A stretch of DNA of 64,000 nt from G963676095 sp963676095 (GCA_963676095.1 OY781040.1:4464001-4528000); one strand, 5' to 3'; positions 53,201-61,381 are shown, counted from the stretch's first letter. A program made the numbers and translations. The notes: generated by a model from the sequence alone, not told the origin.

Positions 53201-53362
53201 TTCCTTTTCCAGCAGATGATATTCGTCGTCTGAAATTTTGGTATTGGGATTTGTATCAACATCGAATCCTTTTTTGTGCAAAAATTCAACGATTGTTGAT
53301 ATTCCAACATTAAATTCTCTTGCCACCTTACTTAGTCGCGTATTTAGTTTGCCAATACTCAT
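50291..53362 (-). CDS. infB: Translation initiation factor IF-2
   Basis: IF-2 is a GTPase that delivers formyl-Met-tRNA to the 30S subunit. The 1023-residue protein has an N-terminal IF2_N helix (LSKVAREFNVGISTIVEFLHKKG). A very long Lys/Glu/Gln-rich disordered linker (about 70-440) follows. A second IF2_N-like helix bundle leads to the G domain, with G1 VTVMGHVDHGKTSLLDHI, G3 TFLDTPGHEAF and G4 INKID. The C-terminal beta-barrel and fMet-tRNA domains close it. The long linker is typical of Bacteroidota. It is the last gene of a rimP-nusA-infB operon. Confidence 0.98.
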   Translation of the reverse strand: MSIGKLNTRLSKVAREFNVGISTIVEFLHKKGFDVDTNPNTKISDDEYHLLEKEYKSDISLKKESEKINLKSQRTKKETITLDDLQEESVVEENEEEDFSPDEIRITDLSSSKNDLPPTKQTKPHASGETTEKAYVRQIEKPRILGKIDLDNLNHRKKEEQSENTSGQEQKIQAEAPRERERIQVIKKKRPELLPEEGIQNQKTEPKKEEKPEPVVEPEPVIETAQVPVGKETKRAEPEEVPTNIPKVEEVKVIGKIDLSSINQKTRPAKKTKKQKEEERREREKQRRQALQNQQQGGQGNNDFRSRQNKLSGPNVVGKTDLPEKRQSGPHDDSSQNQKKKRRRIQKEGNARVNVGNKQQPGQNNQGGNNQQKHGAPSGKNKKRVIKKEISEEDVQKQIKDTLARLTSTKGKSKGSKYRRDKRHAASERAAAEHEKQNAEKNILKVTEFVSVAELATMMNVGVNEVIATCMSLGLFVSINQRLDAETMSVVADEFGFKVEFVSSDILEAIEEENDLPDEVHPRAPIVTVMGHVDHGKTSLLDHIRNTNVIAGEAGGITQHIGAYNVTLKNGSHITFLDTPGHEAFTAMRARGAQITDIAIIIVAADDDIMPQTIEAINHAQAAGVPIVFAINKIDKPGANPDKIKEGLANMNLLVEEWGGKYQSQDISAKKGTNVHELLEKVLLEAEMLDLKANKEKRATGTIIESSLDRGRGYVATMLVQNGTLKQGDMLLAGQYYGHVKAMFNERNLRIQEAGPSEPVMVLGLDGAPQAGDKFNVMENEREARLIANKREQLAREQGLRTQKHITLDEIGRRIAIGNFQELNLIVKGDVDGSIEALSDSLIKLSTPEIQVNVIHKAVGAISESDIMLATASDAIVVGFQVRPTMQARRLAEREEVDIRLYSIIYDAINEIKSAMEGMLSPEIKEEISGTAEVLETFKITKVGTIAGCIVRDGKIIRSNKTRIIRDGIVIYTGILGSLKRFKEDVKEVAKGYECGLNIEGYNDIKTGDLIEAFSEVEVAKTL

Positions 53363-53479
53363 AAATATTTACCCAATTCTATTTTTGTATTCTATTAAAA
53401 ATCTTCACATAGAAAACTATGCAAGTTTACTCAAATTATTTATAATTTGACAGACAACAGGTTATTTTTAGATTAATAG

Positions 53480-54715
53480 CTATTCAAATTCAGAACGAAG
53501 CACTTTCAGTAACTCATCGATTGTCTCTTCCTCCAGGTCTGTCCTTTTGATCAAGTCGTTCCGGCTAAGGCTTAATACGTTCTTTGCCGTGTCGCACCCG
53601 ATAGCCTTGAGTTCGTCAATTACCCATCCTTCAATTTCGTCAGCAAATTCGTCCAAATTAACATCTTCCTCGTCAGTTGCCATTTCTCTATAAACATCTA
53701 TTTCATAGCCTGTAAGCTGGCTCGCCAGTTTGATATTCAACCCGCCTTTGCCAATAGCCAGAGATACTTCATCCGGCTTCAGGTAAACATCGGCCCTCTT
53801 CGTGTCTTCATGTAATTTTATGGATGAGATTTTGGCGGGGTTTAACGCGCGCTGAATGAAAAGCTGCAGATTGTTTGAGAAATTAATTACGTCAATATTT
53901 TCATTCCTTAGTTCGCGTACAATACCGTGTATTCTTGATCCTTTCATCCCGACACAGGCCCCGACAGGGTCAATGCGCTCATCATATGATTCAACTGCAA
54001 CTTTCGCCCTTTCTCCGGGTACCCTGACGATTTTTTTTATGGTGATCAACCCGTCAAAGATTTCTGGTACTTCCAGTTCGAATAACCGCTCCAGGAATAC
54101 CGGCGATGTGCGGCTAAGTATAATCAGCGGGTTATTATTCCGAAGTTCTACCTTATAAACAACGGCCCTCAGGGTATCTCCCTTGCGGAAATAGTCAGAA
54201 GGGATCTGTTCCTGTTTCGGCAATATCAGTTCGTTCCCTTCGTCGTCGAGGATCAGGATTTCCTTTTTCCATACCTGATAAACTTCGCCAGTAATAATAT
54301 CTCCGATTTTGTTTTTATACTTATTATATATATGGTCTTTTTCCAATTCCAAAATACGGCTTGCAAGGTTCTGACGTAAGTTAAGGATTGCCCTGCGTCC
54401 GAAATCCTGTAACTTTACTTCATCCGTAACCTCTTCTCCAACTTCATAGTCGCCGTCAATTTTTTTTGCGTTGCTGAGCGTTATCTGGGTATTCGGATCC
54501 GTGATTTCTCCGTCCTCAACCACTTTGCGGTTTCTCCAGATTTCAAAGTCTCCTTTGTCAATATTGATAATGATGTCAAAATTTTCATCGGTTCCGTATG
54601 TCTTTTGTAATACATTCCGGAATACGTCTTCCAGCACACTCATCATCGTGACCCTGTCAATATTTTTAAGGTCTTTGAATTCAGAAAAGGTATCGATAAG
54701 ATTAATCGTATCCAT
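53480..54715 (-). CDS. nusA: Transcription elongation/termination factor NusA
   Basis: NusA binds RNA polymerase and affects pausing, termination and antitermination. The 411-residue protein has an N-terminal domain (about 1-125) and an S1 domain (about 135-200, GDIITGEVYQVWKKEILILD). KH domains follow (about 230-345), with DPVGACVGMKGSRIHGIVREL and DEVSLAIGKGGLNIKLASQLTG. A short C-terminal helix-hairpin-helix-like repeat ends near residue 410. It lies 11 bp downstream of rimP and about 115 bp upstream of infB on the same strand. Confidence 0.97.
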   Translation of the reverse strand: MDTINLIDTFSEFKDLKNIDRVTMMSVLEDVFRNVLQKTYGTDENFDIIINIDKGDFEIWRNRKVVEDGEITDPNTQITLSNAKKIDGDYEVGEEVTDEVKLQDFGRRAILNLRQNLASRILELEKDHIYNKYKNKIGDIITGEVYQVWKKEILILDDEGNELILPKQEQIPSDYFRKGDTLRAVVYKVELRNNNPLIILSRTSPVFLERLFELEVPEIFDGLITIKKIVRVPGERAKVAVESYDERIDPVGACVGMKGSRIHGIVRELRNENIDVINFSNNLQLFIQRALNPAKISSIKLHEDTKRADVYLKPDEVSLAIGKGGLNIKLASQLTGYEIDVYREMATDEEDVNLDEFADEIEGWVIDELKAIGCDTAKNVLSLSRNDLIKRTDLEEETIDELLKVLRSEFE

Positions 54716-54726
54716 CTTGCCCGTAT

Positions 54727-55188
54727 TTAAAATTTTATAATGTTTTTAACTGATTTTATCTCATCAAACGAAAAATGAGCCATCCGGGTTACCGGGCGTT
54801 TCTTTTTTTCTCCTTCCACTTTTTCGTTTTTCGTGATTTCCAGGTCAACCCCTGTTTTTTCTACATTTGTTAATACTCCTTCGTACTTCTGCCCAGTTGT
54901 CAGGACAACCTCTACTTCCTTTCCTGAATTTTTCAGATACTGTCTGTAAACTTTGAACGGTTGCCCTAGCCCTGACGAAGAAACCTGAAGTTCAAAATCT
55001 TCTTCGTCCCTGTTTAGATTACTTTCAATATGACGGCTTATTTGTACACAATCTTCGATACTAAGTCCGTCTTCACTATCGAGCAATATTGTGATTTTAT
55101 TCGACTGACTGATAATCAGGTCAACAATAAACTGGCCGTCCTTGAGCTTTTCTTCTGTAAGCTGCACTATTTTATCTTTCTCAACCAT
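54727..55188 (-). CDS. rimP: Ribosome maturation factor RimP
   Basis: RimP helps assemble the 30S subunit. The 153-residue protein starts at the ATG at 55188 (MVEKDKIVQLTEEKL); the 31 codons upstream only read through the 5' leader. It has the DUF150 N-terminal domain with DSEDGLSIEDCVQISRHIE and the LQVSSSGLGQPFKVYRQYLKN linker, which in most family members reads VSSPGLDRPL. It is the first gene of the operon. A 9-bp hairpin sits in the leader 16 nt before the ATG, and a -7 box lies further upstream. Confidence 0.93.
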   Translation of the reverse strand: MVEKDKIVQLTEEKLKDGQFIVDLIISQSNKITILLDSEDGLSIEDCVQISRHIESNLNRDEEDFELQVSSSGLGQPFKVYRQYLKNSGKEVEVVLTTGQKYEGVLTNVEKTGVDLEITKNEKVEGEKKKRPVTRMAHFSFDEIKSVKNIIKF

Positions 55189-55204
55189 GTGTTTTAGTAA
55201 TAAA

Positions 55205-55227
55205 ATAGGGGACTTCAGGTCCCCTAT
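55205..55227 (-). promoter_or_regulatory. 5'-leader hairpin of the rimP-nusA-infB operon
   Basis: ATAGGGGAC (55205-55213) and GTCCCCTAT (55219-55227) form a perfect 9-bp stem with a TTCAG-sized loop. Between the predicted transcription start (about 55245) and the rimP ATG (55188), it would occupy most of the leader. It is too close to the start codon to be a simple terminator and could affect initiation or message stability. Confidence 0.6.
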
Positions 55228-55251
55228 CCACGGTTTAATTTCTTTGCAGTG

Positions 55252-55259
55252 CAAAAATA
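55252..55259 (-). promoter_or_regulatory. Promoter of the rimP operon
   Basis: TATTTTTG on the minus strand is a -7 box, and TTTG at 55282-55279 lies 19 bp further upstream, the expected -33 spacing. This is the best complete Bacteroidota-type promoter I found in the window. Confidence 0.65.
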
Positions 55260-55373
55260 TAAAAAAATATCGGAATTCCAAAAATGGAAATAAATGATTT
55301 TCAGCAAAAAAATGAATTGCGTATAGTGTGTGGGTGTTTAGTGCCGGGATTAAAAAAGTTTTTTAATTTTGTT

Positions 55374-55381
55374 TCCTTAAT
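55374..55381 (+). promoter_or_regulatory. -7 promoter box of the HD-domain gene
   Basis: TAATTTTG matches TAnnTTTG, 25 nt before the TTG start at 55407. Confidence 0.45.
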
Positions 55382-55406
55382 AAATTTATTGAAGAGAAAG
55401 AAGGGC

Positions 55407-56657
55407 TTGGAAACAAATAAAAAAAAGATTATTAACGATCCTGTTTTTGGATTTATAACCATTCAATCCGATTTAATCTTTGATTTAGTCGAGCATCCTT
55501 ATTTTCAGCGATTAAGAAGGATCAAACAGTTAGGATTGTCTTGCATTGTTTTCCCGGGAGCAAATCATACGAGATTTGAACATGCAATCGGTACAGTTTA
55601 TCTGATGCGTACCGCGATCTCCGGATTGGAGTTGAAGGGAGTAGAGATTACGGAAGAAGAAGCAGAGGCTGTCACGGTTGCAATATTACTTCACGATATC
55701 GGGCATGGACCGTTTTCTCATACACTGGAACATTCGATTGTTGACGGGGTACCTCATGAACATATCTCGGCCTTGCTTATGGAAGATTTGAACCGGCAGT
55801 TTGACGGACGGCTGACTCTTGCCATCCGGATTTTTAAAAATCAGTATCATAAAAAATTTTTGCATCAGCTTGTTGCGAGCCAACTTGATATGGACCGGCT
55901 TGATTACTTGTGCCGGGATAGTTTCTATACCGGGGTAACCGAGGGGATAATAGGGTCTGACCGCATCATAAAAATGCTTAACGTTTGCAATGACGAACTT
56001 GTAATCGAGGTGAAAGGAATTTATTCGATCGAAGAGTTTTTGATCGCCAGGCGTTTGATGTATTGGCAGGTTTATCTGCATAAGACGGTGTTGTCGTCCG
56101 ACCATTTGCTGATAAATATCCTGAAGCGGGCCAAGGAACTGGCCATGAATGGGGTGCCGGTTTTTGCCACCCCTTCGCTGCTCGTATTCCTTGAAAGGAA
56201 TGTCAAGAGTGAACATTTTCTTTCCGGGGAGAAAATCCATGGGAGATCAATGCTTTCCGTGTTTGCGGAGCTTGATGATAATGATATCATGGCTTCTGTG
56301 AAGCAGTGGCAGTACCATGACGACCAGATCCTGTCATTTTTGTCCCGATGTTTGATACAGCGCAGATTATATAAGATTAAAATTGAAAATCACCCTTTGG
56401 ATGGGCCGTTTATACATAACCTGAAACGTAAAATTGTTCAGCAGTTTAAAACAGATGAGAAGTATATGGATTATTTTTTAATTCAGGACACAATAACAAA
56501 CAGCGCCTATGCTGCCAATGATGATAAAATTAACATTCTTTTGAAGTCTGGAAAGGTGTGTGAAATCAGCGAGGCTTCAGATATAAATCTGTCCAGTTTA
56601 TCACAAACTGTAAGGAAATATTTTGTCTGTTACCCGAAAGAATTGGTCATTAATTAA
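55407..56657 (+). CDS. HD-domain phosphohydrolase (dGTPase/SAMHD1-like)
   Basis: This is a metal-dependent phosphohydrolase of the HD superfamily, related to dNTP triphosphohydrolases. The HD motif lies in VAILLHDIGHGPFSHTLEHS, preceded by the metal His in RFEHAIGTVYLM and followed by the late Asp in SQLDMDRLDYLCRDS. The substrate is not known from sequence. The start was set at the TTG at 55407, giving 416 residues. A -7 box lies just upstream and the conserved protein starts near NKKKIINDPVFGFI. The alternative ATG at 55284 adds 41 unrelated residues. It precedes lpxD closely on the same strand. Confidence 0.82.
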   Translation: METNKKKIINDPVFGFITIQSDLIFDLVEHPYFQRLRRIKQLGLSCIVFPGANHTRFEHAIGTVYLMRTAISGLELKGVEITEEEAEAVTVAILLHDIGHGPFSHTLEHSIVDGVPHEHISALLMEDLNRQFDGRLTLAIRIFKNQYHKKFLHQLVASQLDMDRLDYLCRDSFYTGVTEGIIGSDRIIKMLNVCNDELVIEVKGIYSIEEFLIARRLMYWQVYLHKTVLSSDHLLINILKRAKELAMNGVPVFATPSLLVFLERNVKSEHFLSGEKIHGRSMLSVFAELDDNDIMASVKQWQYHDDQILSFLSRCLIQRRLYKIKIENHPLDGPFIHNLKRKIVQQFKTDEKYMDYFLIQDTITNSAYAANDDKINILLKSGKVCEISEASDINLSSLSQTVRKYFVCYPKELVIN

Positions 56658-56665
56658 TTTAAACC

Positions 56666-56673
56666 TATTTTTG
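56666..56673 (+). promoter_or_regulatory. -7 promoter box of lpxD
   Basis: TATTTTTG matches TAnnTTTG, 21 nt before the lpxD ATG at 56695. A partial ATTG element lies 19 bp upstream. Confidence 0.5.
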
Positions 56674-56694
56674 CACGGCGCCAAGAAAAAAAAT

Positions 56695-57741
56695 ATGGAA
56701 TTTAAAGCAATAAATATCGCTGATTTTCTGCATGGGACAGTAGACGGCGATGAAAACGTAAGCGTAAGTAATATATCTAAAATTGAAGATGGGAAACCAG
56801 GAACTTTAGCTTTTCTGGCCAATCCTAAGTATGAAAAATATCTTTATGGCACAGAAGCTTCTATTGTTCTGGTTAATAATGATTTTATTCCGGAACATCC
56901 TGTAGCCTGCACCTTGATTAGGGTTGCAGATGCTTATGAGGCTTTTGCTTCGCTTCTTGATTTGTATCAGCAAACAAGGATACAAAAGACGGGCATCGAA
57001 CAGCCTTCTTTTATCGATTCTTCTGCCATACTTGGCGATGATATCTATGTCGGTGCATTCACTTATGTAAGCCCAAATGCTTTAATCGGGAGCAGAGCCA
57101 GGATTTATCCCCAGGTTTTTATTGGCAGTAACGTAAAAATAGGAGAGAATACCACGATTTACCCTGGCGTTAAGATATATGACGATTCTGTTATTGGTGC
57201 AAACTGCATCATCCATGCCGGTGCAGTGATCGGTTCAGATGGTTTCGGGTTTGCCCCGACGAGCGATGGCTCTTATAAGAAAATTCCCCAGGTTGGAAAT
57301 GTTGTAATTGAAGATAATGTCGAGATTGGAGCCAATACAACGATCGATTGCTCAACGATGGGATCCACAATTATTCGAAAAGGGGCCAAACTGGATAACC
57401 TGATTCAAATTGCCCACAACTGTGAAATCGGAGAAAATACTGTTATGGCCGCACTTTCAGGAATTGCAGGTTCTTCCAAGGTAGGGAAGAACTGCATGAT
57501 GGGAGGGCATGTAGGTATTGCAGGTCACCTAAATGTCGGTGACCATGTCAAGATTGGTGCTATGGCCGGAGTGAGTAACAATATTAAACAAGGTAAGACC
57601 GTATTGGGGGCTCCTGCTATGGATCACGAACGGGCGTTGAAAGTTTTTGTCATTTACAGAAAGCTCCCGGAATTGAATGATCAGATTAATAAACTGCAGA
57701 AGAAAGTGGAAGAGTTGACTTCCAGACTTGACGAAAAGTAA
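56695..57741 (+). CDS. lpxD: UDP-3-O-acylglucosamine N-acyltransferase
   Basis: LpxD adds the N-linked hydroxyacyl chain in lipid A synthesis. The 348-residue protein starts MEFKAINIADFLHG; the longer frame upstream reads into the preceding gene. It has an N-terminal uridine-binding domain (about 1-100) and a left-handed beta-helix of hexapeptide repeats (about 110-320) with the catalytic His in IQIAHNCEIGENTVM. A C-terminal coiled coil (NDQINKLQKKVEELTSRL) completes the trimer. It is the first of three lipid A genes, 21 bp before lpxC-fabZ. Confidence 0.96.
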   Translation: MEFKAINIADFLHGTVDGDENVSVSNISKIEDGKPGTLAFLANPKYEKYLYGTEASIVLVNNDFIPEHPVACTLIRVADAYEAFASLLDLYQQTRIQKTGIEQPSFIDSSAILGDDIYVGAFTYVSPNALIGSRARIYPQVFIGSNVKIGENTTIYPGVKIYDDSVIGANCIIHAGAVIGSDGFGFAPTSDGSYKKIPQVGNVVIEDNVEIGANTTIDCSTMGSTIIRKGAKLDNLIQIAHNCEIGENTVMAALSGIAGSSKVGKNCMMGGHVGIAGHLNVGDHVKIGAMAGVSNNIKQGKTVLGAPAMDHERALKVFVIYRKLPELNDQINKLQKKVEELTSRLDEK

Positions 57742-57762
57742 TTTTGGGATAAATAAGTAAAG

Positions 57763-59148
57763 ATGACTGTTAAACAAAAAACTTTAGCCGGGGAGTTCTC
57801 CTTTAGCGGTAAGGGCTTGCATACGGGGTGTTCTGTGAATGTCGTTTTTAAACCTGCTCCGGAAAATCATGGAATAAAATTTCAGCGGGTCGATTTGGAC
57901 GGAAAGCCGTTTCTGGAAGCCGATGCTGCCCTTGTTATTGATACTTCCAGAGGAACTGTTATTGGAAGAAGGGACGGAGCCCGTATAAGTACGATTGAGC
58001 ATGCAATGGCTGCTATGGTGGGAATGGACCTGGATAATGTGCTGATTGAGATCGATGCGGAGGAAATGCCGATACTTGATGGTAGTGCAAAATATTATGC
58101 GGAAGCAGTTGAGAAGGTAGGGACCATAGAGCAGGACGCTGAAAGGGAGTATCTGGTTATAAAGCACAAAATATTGTACAGGGATCCCAAATCGGGCTCT
58201 GAGATTATAGCCCTGCCCGACGATGATTACCGGTTGAATATTCAGATTTCTTTCGACTCTATTGCCTTGCGTAATCAGTATGCCTGCCTGGATAATATTC
58301 ATGACTTTAAAAAGGAAATAGCTTCATGCCGGACATTTGTATTTCTTCGGGAACTGGAGTTTCTCTTGAAAAATAACCTGGTAAAAGGGGGCGATCTTGA
58401 TAATGCGATCGTGATTATGGATCGGAAGGTCAGCCAGGCTGAACTTGACCGTCTTGCAGACTTGTTTAATCATGAACGGGTTGAACTGAAAGAAGAACGG
58501 GGTATCCTGAATAATCTGGATCTGCAGTTCGATAATGAATGTGCACGCCATAAGCTGCTTGATGTGATCGGCGACCTGGGACTGGCCGGGAAAAGGATTA
58601 AGGGACGGATTATTGCAACAAAGCCCGGGCACTCGGTTAATACCGAATTTGCCAAGCTCCTGAGGAAAGAAATTCACCGGGAAAGAGTTTCGGCCCCACA
58701 GTACGATCCGGAGAAAGAACCTTTGCTTGATGTTAACGGCATCAGCCGGTTTTTACCCCATCGGTTTCCGTTTTTGCTTGTCGATAAGATTATCGAGGTT
58801 ACAAATAATTATATTGTCGGCATAAAAAATGTAACGGTAAATGAACCTTTTTTTCAAGGACATTTCCCTGGAAACCCTGTAATGCCGGGGGTTTTGATAG
58901 TAGAAGCAATGGCGCAATGCGGGGGACTTTATGTTCTTCACAGCAGGCAGGAGAAATATTCAACTTATTTTATTAAAATTGACAACGTAAAATTCCGGAA
59001 AAAAGTAGTACCCGGGGATACCTTAATCTTTAAGATTGAACTTACAACTCCGATAAGACGAGGTATTGCGAACATGAAAGGATTATGTTTTGTGGGGAAT
59101 ACTGTTGTCGCTGAAGGTGAATTTATGGCGCAGATTGTACCGGCATAA
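57763..59148 (+). CDS. LpxC-FabZ fusion: UDP-3-O-acyl-GlcNAc deacetylase / hydroxyacyl-ACP dehydratase
   Basis: This 461-residue fusion joins two lipid-related enzymes. Residues about 1-300 are LpxC, with the zinc ligands in STIEHAMAAM and ECARHKLLDVIGDL and GLHTGCSVNVVF near the start; LpxC commits UDP-acyl-GlcNAc to lipid A. Residues about 320-461 are FabZ, with FLPHRFPFLLVDKI and the catalytic HFPGNPVMPGVLIVEAMAQ; FabZ dehydrates hydroxyacyl-ACP in fatty acid synthesis. This fusion is widespread in Bacteroidota. It lies 21 bp after lpxD and about 190 bp before lpxA. Confidence 0.96.
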   Translation: MTVKQKTLAGEFSFSGKGLHTGCSVNVVFKPAPENHGIKFQRVDLDGKPFLEADAALVIDTSRGTVIGRRDGARISTIEHAMAAMVGMDLDNVLIEIDAEEMPILDGSAKYYAEAVEKVGTIEQDAEREYLVIKHKILYRDPKSGSEIIALPDDDYRLNIQISFDSIALRNQYACLDNIHDFKKEIASCRTFVFLRELEFLLKNNLVKGGDLDNAIVIMDRKVSQAELDRLADLFNHERVELKEERGILNNLDLQFDNECARHKLLDVIGDLGLAGKRIKGRIIATKPGHSVNTEFAKLLRKEIHRERVSAPQYDPEKEPLLDVNGISRFLPHRFPFLLVDKIIEVTNNYIVGIKNVTVNEPFFQGHFPGNPVMPGVLIVEAMAQCGGLYVLHSRQEKYSTYFIKIDNVKFRKKVVPGDTLIFKIELTTPIRRGIANMKGLCFVGNTVVAEGEFMAQIVPA

Positions 59149-59339
59149 AGGAGATGACATGAGACCCTCTGTTTATTTTCGTAAGTCACAGGTGCCGGAA
59201 CCTGAATTTAGAATTGATGAATTTTTAACGTGTGAAAACAATGATAAATGAAACGAGCCGGGATGGCATATCTTATTATCACAGGAGATGTTTATCGTGG
59301 CGAGTTTCATGTGGCAATTAAAAGACAAATTATAAACAC

Positions 59340-60122
59340 ATGAAACAACCGTTAGCTTATGTGCATCCTGAGGCAAAAGTTGCTGATAACGTGGTTATTG
59401 AGCCTTTTGTTTCGATAGACAAGGATGTTGTTATTGGGGAAGGTACAAGGATTGGCTCAAATGCCACCATCCTTCCGGGGACACGGATCGGGAAGAATTG
59501 CCGTATTTTCCCGGGAGCAGTAATCGGTGCCATTCCGCAAGACCTGAAGTTTAAGGGCGAATATACTATTGTAGAAATCGGGGATAATACTACGATCAGG
59601 GAGTTCGTTACTGTAAACAGGGGAACAGCTGCCCGTGGAAAAACTACTGTAGGAAATAACTGTTTGATTATGGCTTATGTACATATTGCCCATGACTGTT
59701 CCGTCGGGAACAATGTCATCCTTACCAACAGCACACAGCTTGCGGGCGAAGTTGTTGTCGATGACTGGGCAATCGTGGGCGGAATGAGCGCTGTACATCA
59801 GTTTTGCCATATTGGTTCTCATGTTATGATTTCAGGAGGATCTCTGGTCCGAAAGGATGTGCCTCCTTTTATCAAAGCCGGGCGTGAACCCCTTTCTTAT
59901 GTCGGAATCAATTCTATTGGACTTAGAAGAAGAAATTATAACAACGATAAGATACGGGAAGTACAGGACATTTACCGCTATATTTATCAAAAAGGATTAA
60001 ATACGGCTCAGGCAGTTGAGATTATTGAGGCAGAAATGCCTGCTACTCCTGAACGTGATGAGATCCTGCTTTTTGTCAAGGATTCGAAACGAGGAATTAT
60101 CAGGGGATATTTTCCAGATTAG
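59340..60122 (+). CDS. lpxA: UDP-N-acetylglucosamine acyltransferase
   Basis: LpxA performs the first step of lipid A synthesis, acylating the 3-OH of UDP-GlcNAc. The 260-residue protein is built of hexapeptide repeats (about 10-190), with the catalytic His in MAYVHIAHDCSVGNN and the GMSAVHQFCHIGSHVMISGGS block. The C-terminal ~70 residues are helical. The start at 59340 matches the family's MKQPLAYVHPEAKV start. A terminator follows about 20 bp after the stop. Confidence 0.97.
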   Translation: MKQPLAYVHPEAKVADNVVIEPFVSIDKDVVIGEGTRIGSNATILPGTRIGKNCRIFPGAVIGAIPQDLKFKGEYTIVEIGDNTTIREFVTVNRGTAARGKTTVGNNCLIMAYVHIAHDCSVGNNVILTNSTQLAGEVVVDDWAIVGGMSAVHQFCHIGSHVMISGGSLVRKDVPPFIKAGREPLSYVGINSIGLRRRNYNNDKIREVQDIYRYIYQKGLNTAQAVEIIEAEMPATPERDEILLFVKDSKRGIIRGYFPD

Positions 60123-60143
60123 TATTATATTACGACAAGAAAT

Positions 60144-60172
60144 AAAAAACGGGGGAGAAACCCCCTTTTTTT
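60144..60172. terminator. Bidirectional terminator between lpxA and thiL
   Basis: GGGGG (60151-60155) and CCCCC (60161-60165) form a 5-bp GC stem with AGAAA loop. A six-A run before and seven T after extend the stem and give poly-U tails in both directions, ending lpxA (plus) and thiL (minus). Confidence 0.8.
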
Positions 60173-60214
60173 ATTTCTGAATTTTTGTATTATGTTCTAT
60201 AGAGGCTATGTTCG

Positions 60215-60258
60215 CTATACTTCACCTATACTCCATCTATACTTCAGGTATACTTGAG
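60215..60258. repeat. 11-bp tandem repeat, four units
   Basis: CTATACTTCAC, CTATACTCCAT, CTATACTTCAG and GTATACTTGAG follow one another without gaps, with a degenerate copy (GCTATGTTCG) just before. It lies 13 bp downstream of the thiL stop codon, between convergent genes. Confidence 0.75.
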
Positions 60259-60271
60259 CTACAAATGTGGT

Positions 60272-61315
60272 CTATTCTTTTAACGGGTTCCATCCCTGGG
60301 CCTGAAGTGGGATCGAGGTCCCGTTCAGCGTGGTCACCAGGTTTGTGCCCTGATTTTCTTCCGTTATATGCCCGATGATGGTAATATCCGGATCGTTTTT
60401 GATCTTTTCATGGCTGGCAAGTGGCACGGTAAACAGGAGTTCGTAATCCTCCCCCCCGTTTAATGCAGCCACGAGCGGGTTGATATTCAATTCTTCTGCA
60501 AAACGTTTTGTCTGGTCGTCGAGCGGAATTTTATCTTCGTAAATATTACAGCCTACTTTCGATGCTTTGCATATATGGAGCATTTCAGAAGATAATCCAT
60601 CAGAAATGTCGATCATGGATGTCGGGGTAATCCCCAAGGTTTTGAACGCTTCGACAATGTCTCCCCTTGCTTCCGGTTTTAACTGCCTCTGAAGAATGTA
60701 ATCATAGCCTTCCAACTGGGGCTGAACCTTCGGGTTAACCTTGAAAACTTCATTTTCCCTTTCCAGCAGTTGCAGTCCCATGTAGGCCCCTCCAAGGTCA
60801 CCCGAAACACAAACTAGGTCGTTTACACGGGCACCGCTACGAAAAACCGCCTTGCCCTTTTCTACTTCTCCCAGGGCAGTTATACTGATTACCAGTCCTG
60901 TCATGGAACTGGTTGTGTCCCCTCCTATCAGGTCGACATTATATTTGTCGCAGGCCAGTTTAATCCCTTCATACAACTCTTCCATTGCCTCGACCGAAAA
61001 TTTCCCTGAAATAGCAAGTGAAACAGTTATCTGCTTGGGCTGAGCATTCATGGCAAAAACATCGGAAAGATTTACCATAACAGACTTATATCCCAAGTGC
61101 TTTAACGGAACATACATCAAGTTGAAGTGGATCCCTTCGACCAACAGGTCGGTGGTTATCACCAGTTGGCTGCCATCGTAGTCGAGCAGGGCAGCATCGT
61201 CACCTACCCCCATGATTGTTTCCCTGTTCCTGGCAGACAGGTTTTCTGTTAAATGCTTAATTAATCCAAACTCGCCCAAAGTCGAAATAGGTGTTGTTTT
61301 TTTAATATTATCCAT
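60272..61315 (-). CDS. thiL: Thiamine-monophosphate kinase
   Basis: ThiL phosphorylates thiamine monophosphate to thiamine pyrophosphate, the active cofactor. The 347-residue protein has the AIR-synthase-like fold: the Mg/ATP-binding MGVGDDAALLDY, the VITTDLLVEGIHFNL block, and VNLSDVFAMNAQPKQ and DLIGGDTTSSM motifs. The late MIDISDGLSSEMLHIC and LNGGEDYELLFTV segments complete the active site. It is divergent from sufB. Its product would be the ligand of the TPP riboswitch at 29.0 kb. Confidence 0.96.
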   Translation of the reverse strand: MDNIKKTTPISTLGEFGLIKHLTENLSARNRETIMGVGDDAALLDYDGSQLVITTDLLVEGIHFNLMYVPLKHLGYKSVMVNLSDVFAMNAQPKQITVSLAISGKFSVEAMEELYEGIKLACDKYNVDLIGGDTTSSMTGLVISITALGEVEKGKAVFRSGARVNDLVCVSGDLGGAYMGLQLLERENEVFKVNPKVQPQLEGYDYILQRQLKPEARGDIVEAFKTLGITPTSMIDISDGLSSEMLHICKASKVGCNIYEDKIPLDDQTKRFAEELNINPLVAALNGGEDYELLFTVPLASHEKIKNDPDITIIGHITEENQGTNLVTTLNGTSIPLQAQGWNPLKE

Positions 61316-61381
61316 TTTTAAAATATCAGACTTTTTGGTGTGAAATACGCTTTTCGGACTGTAAAAATAGCTTTACTTCAC

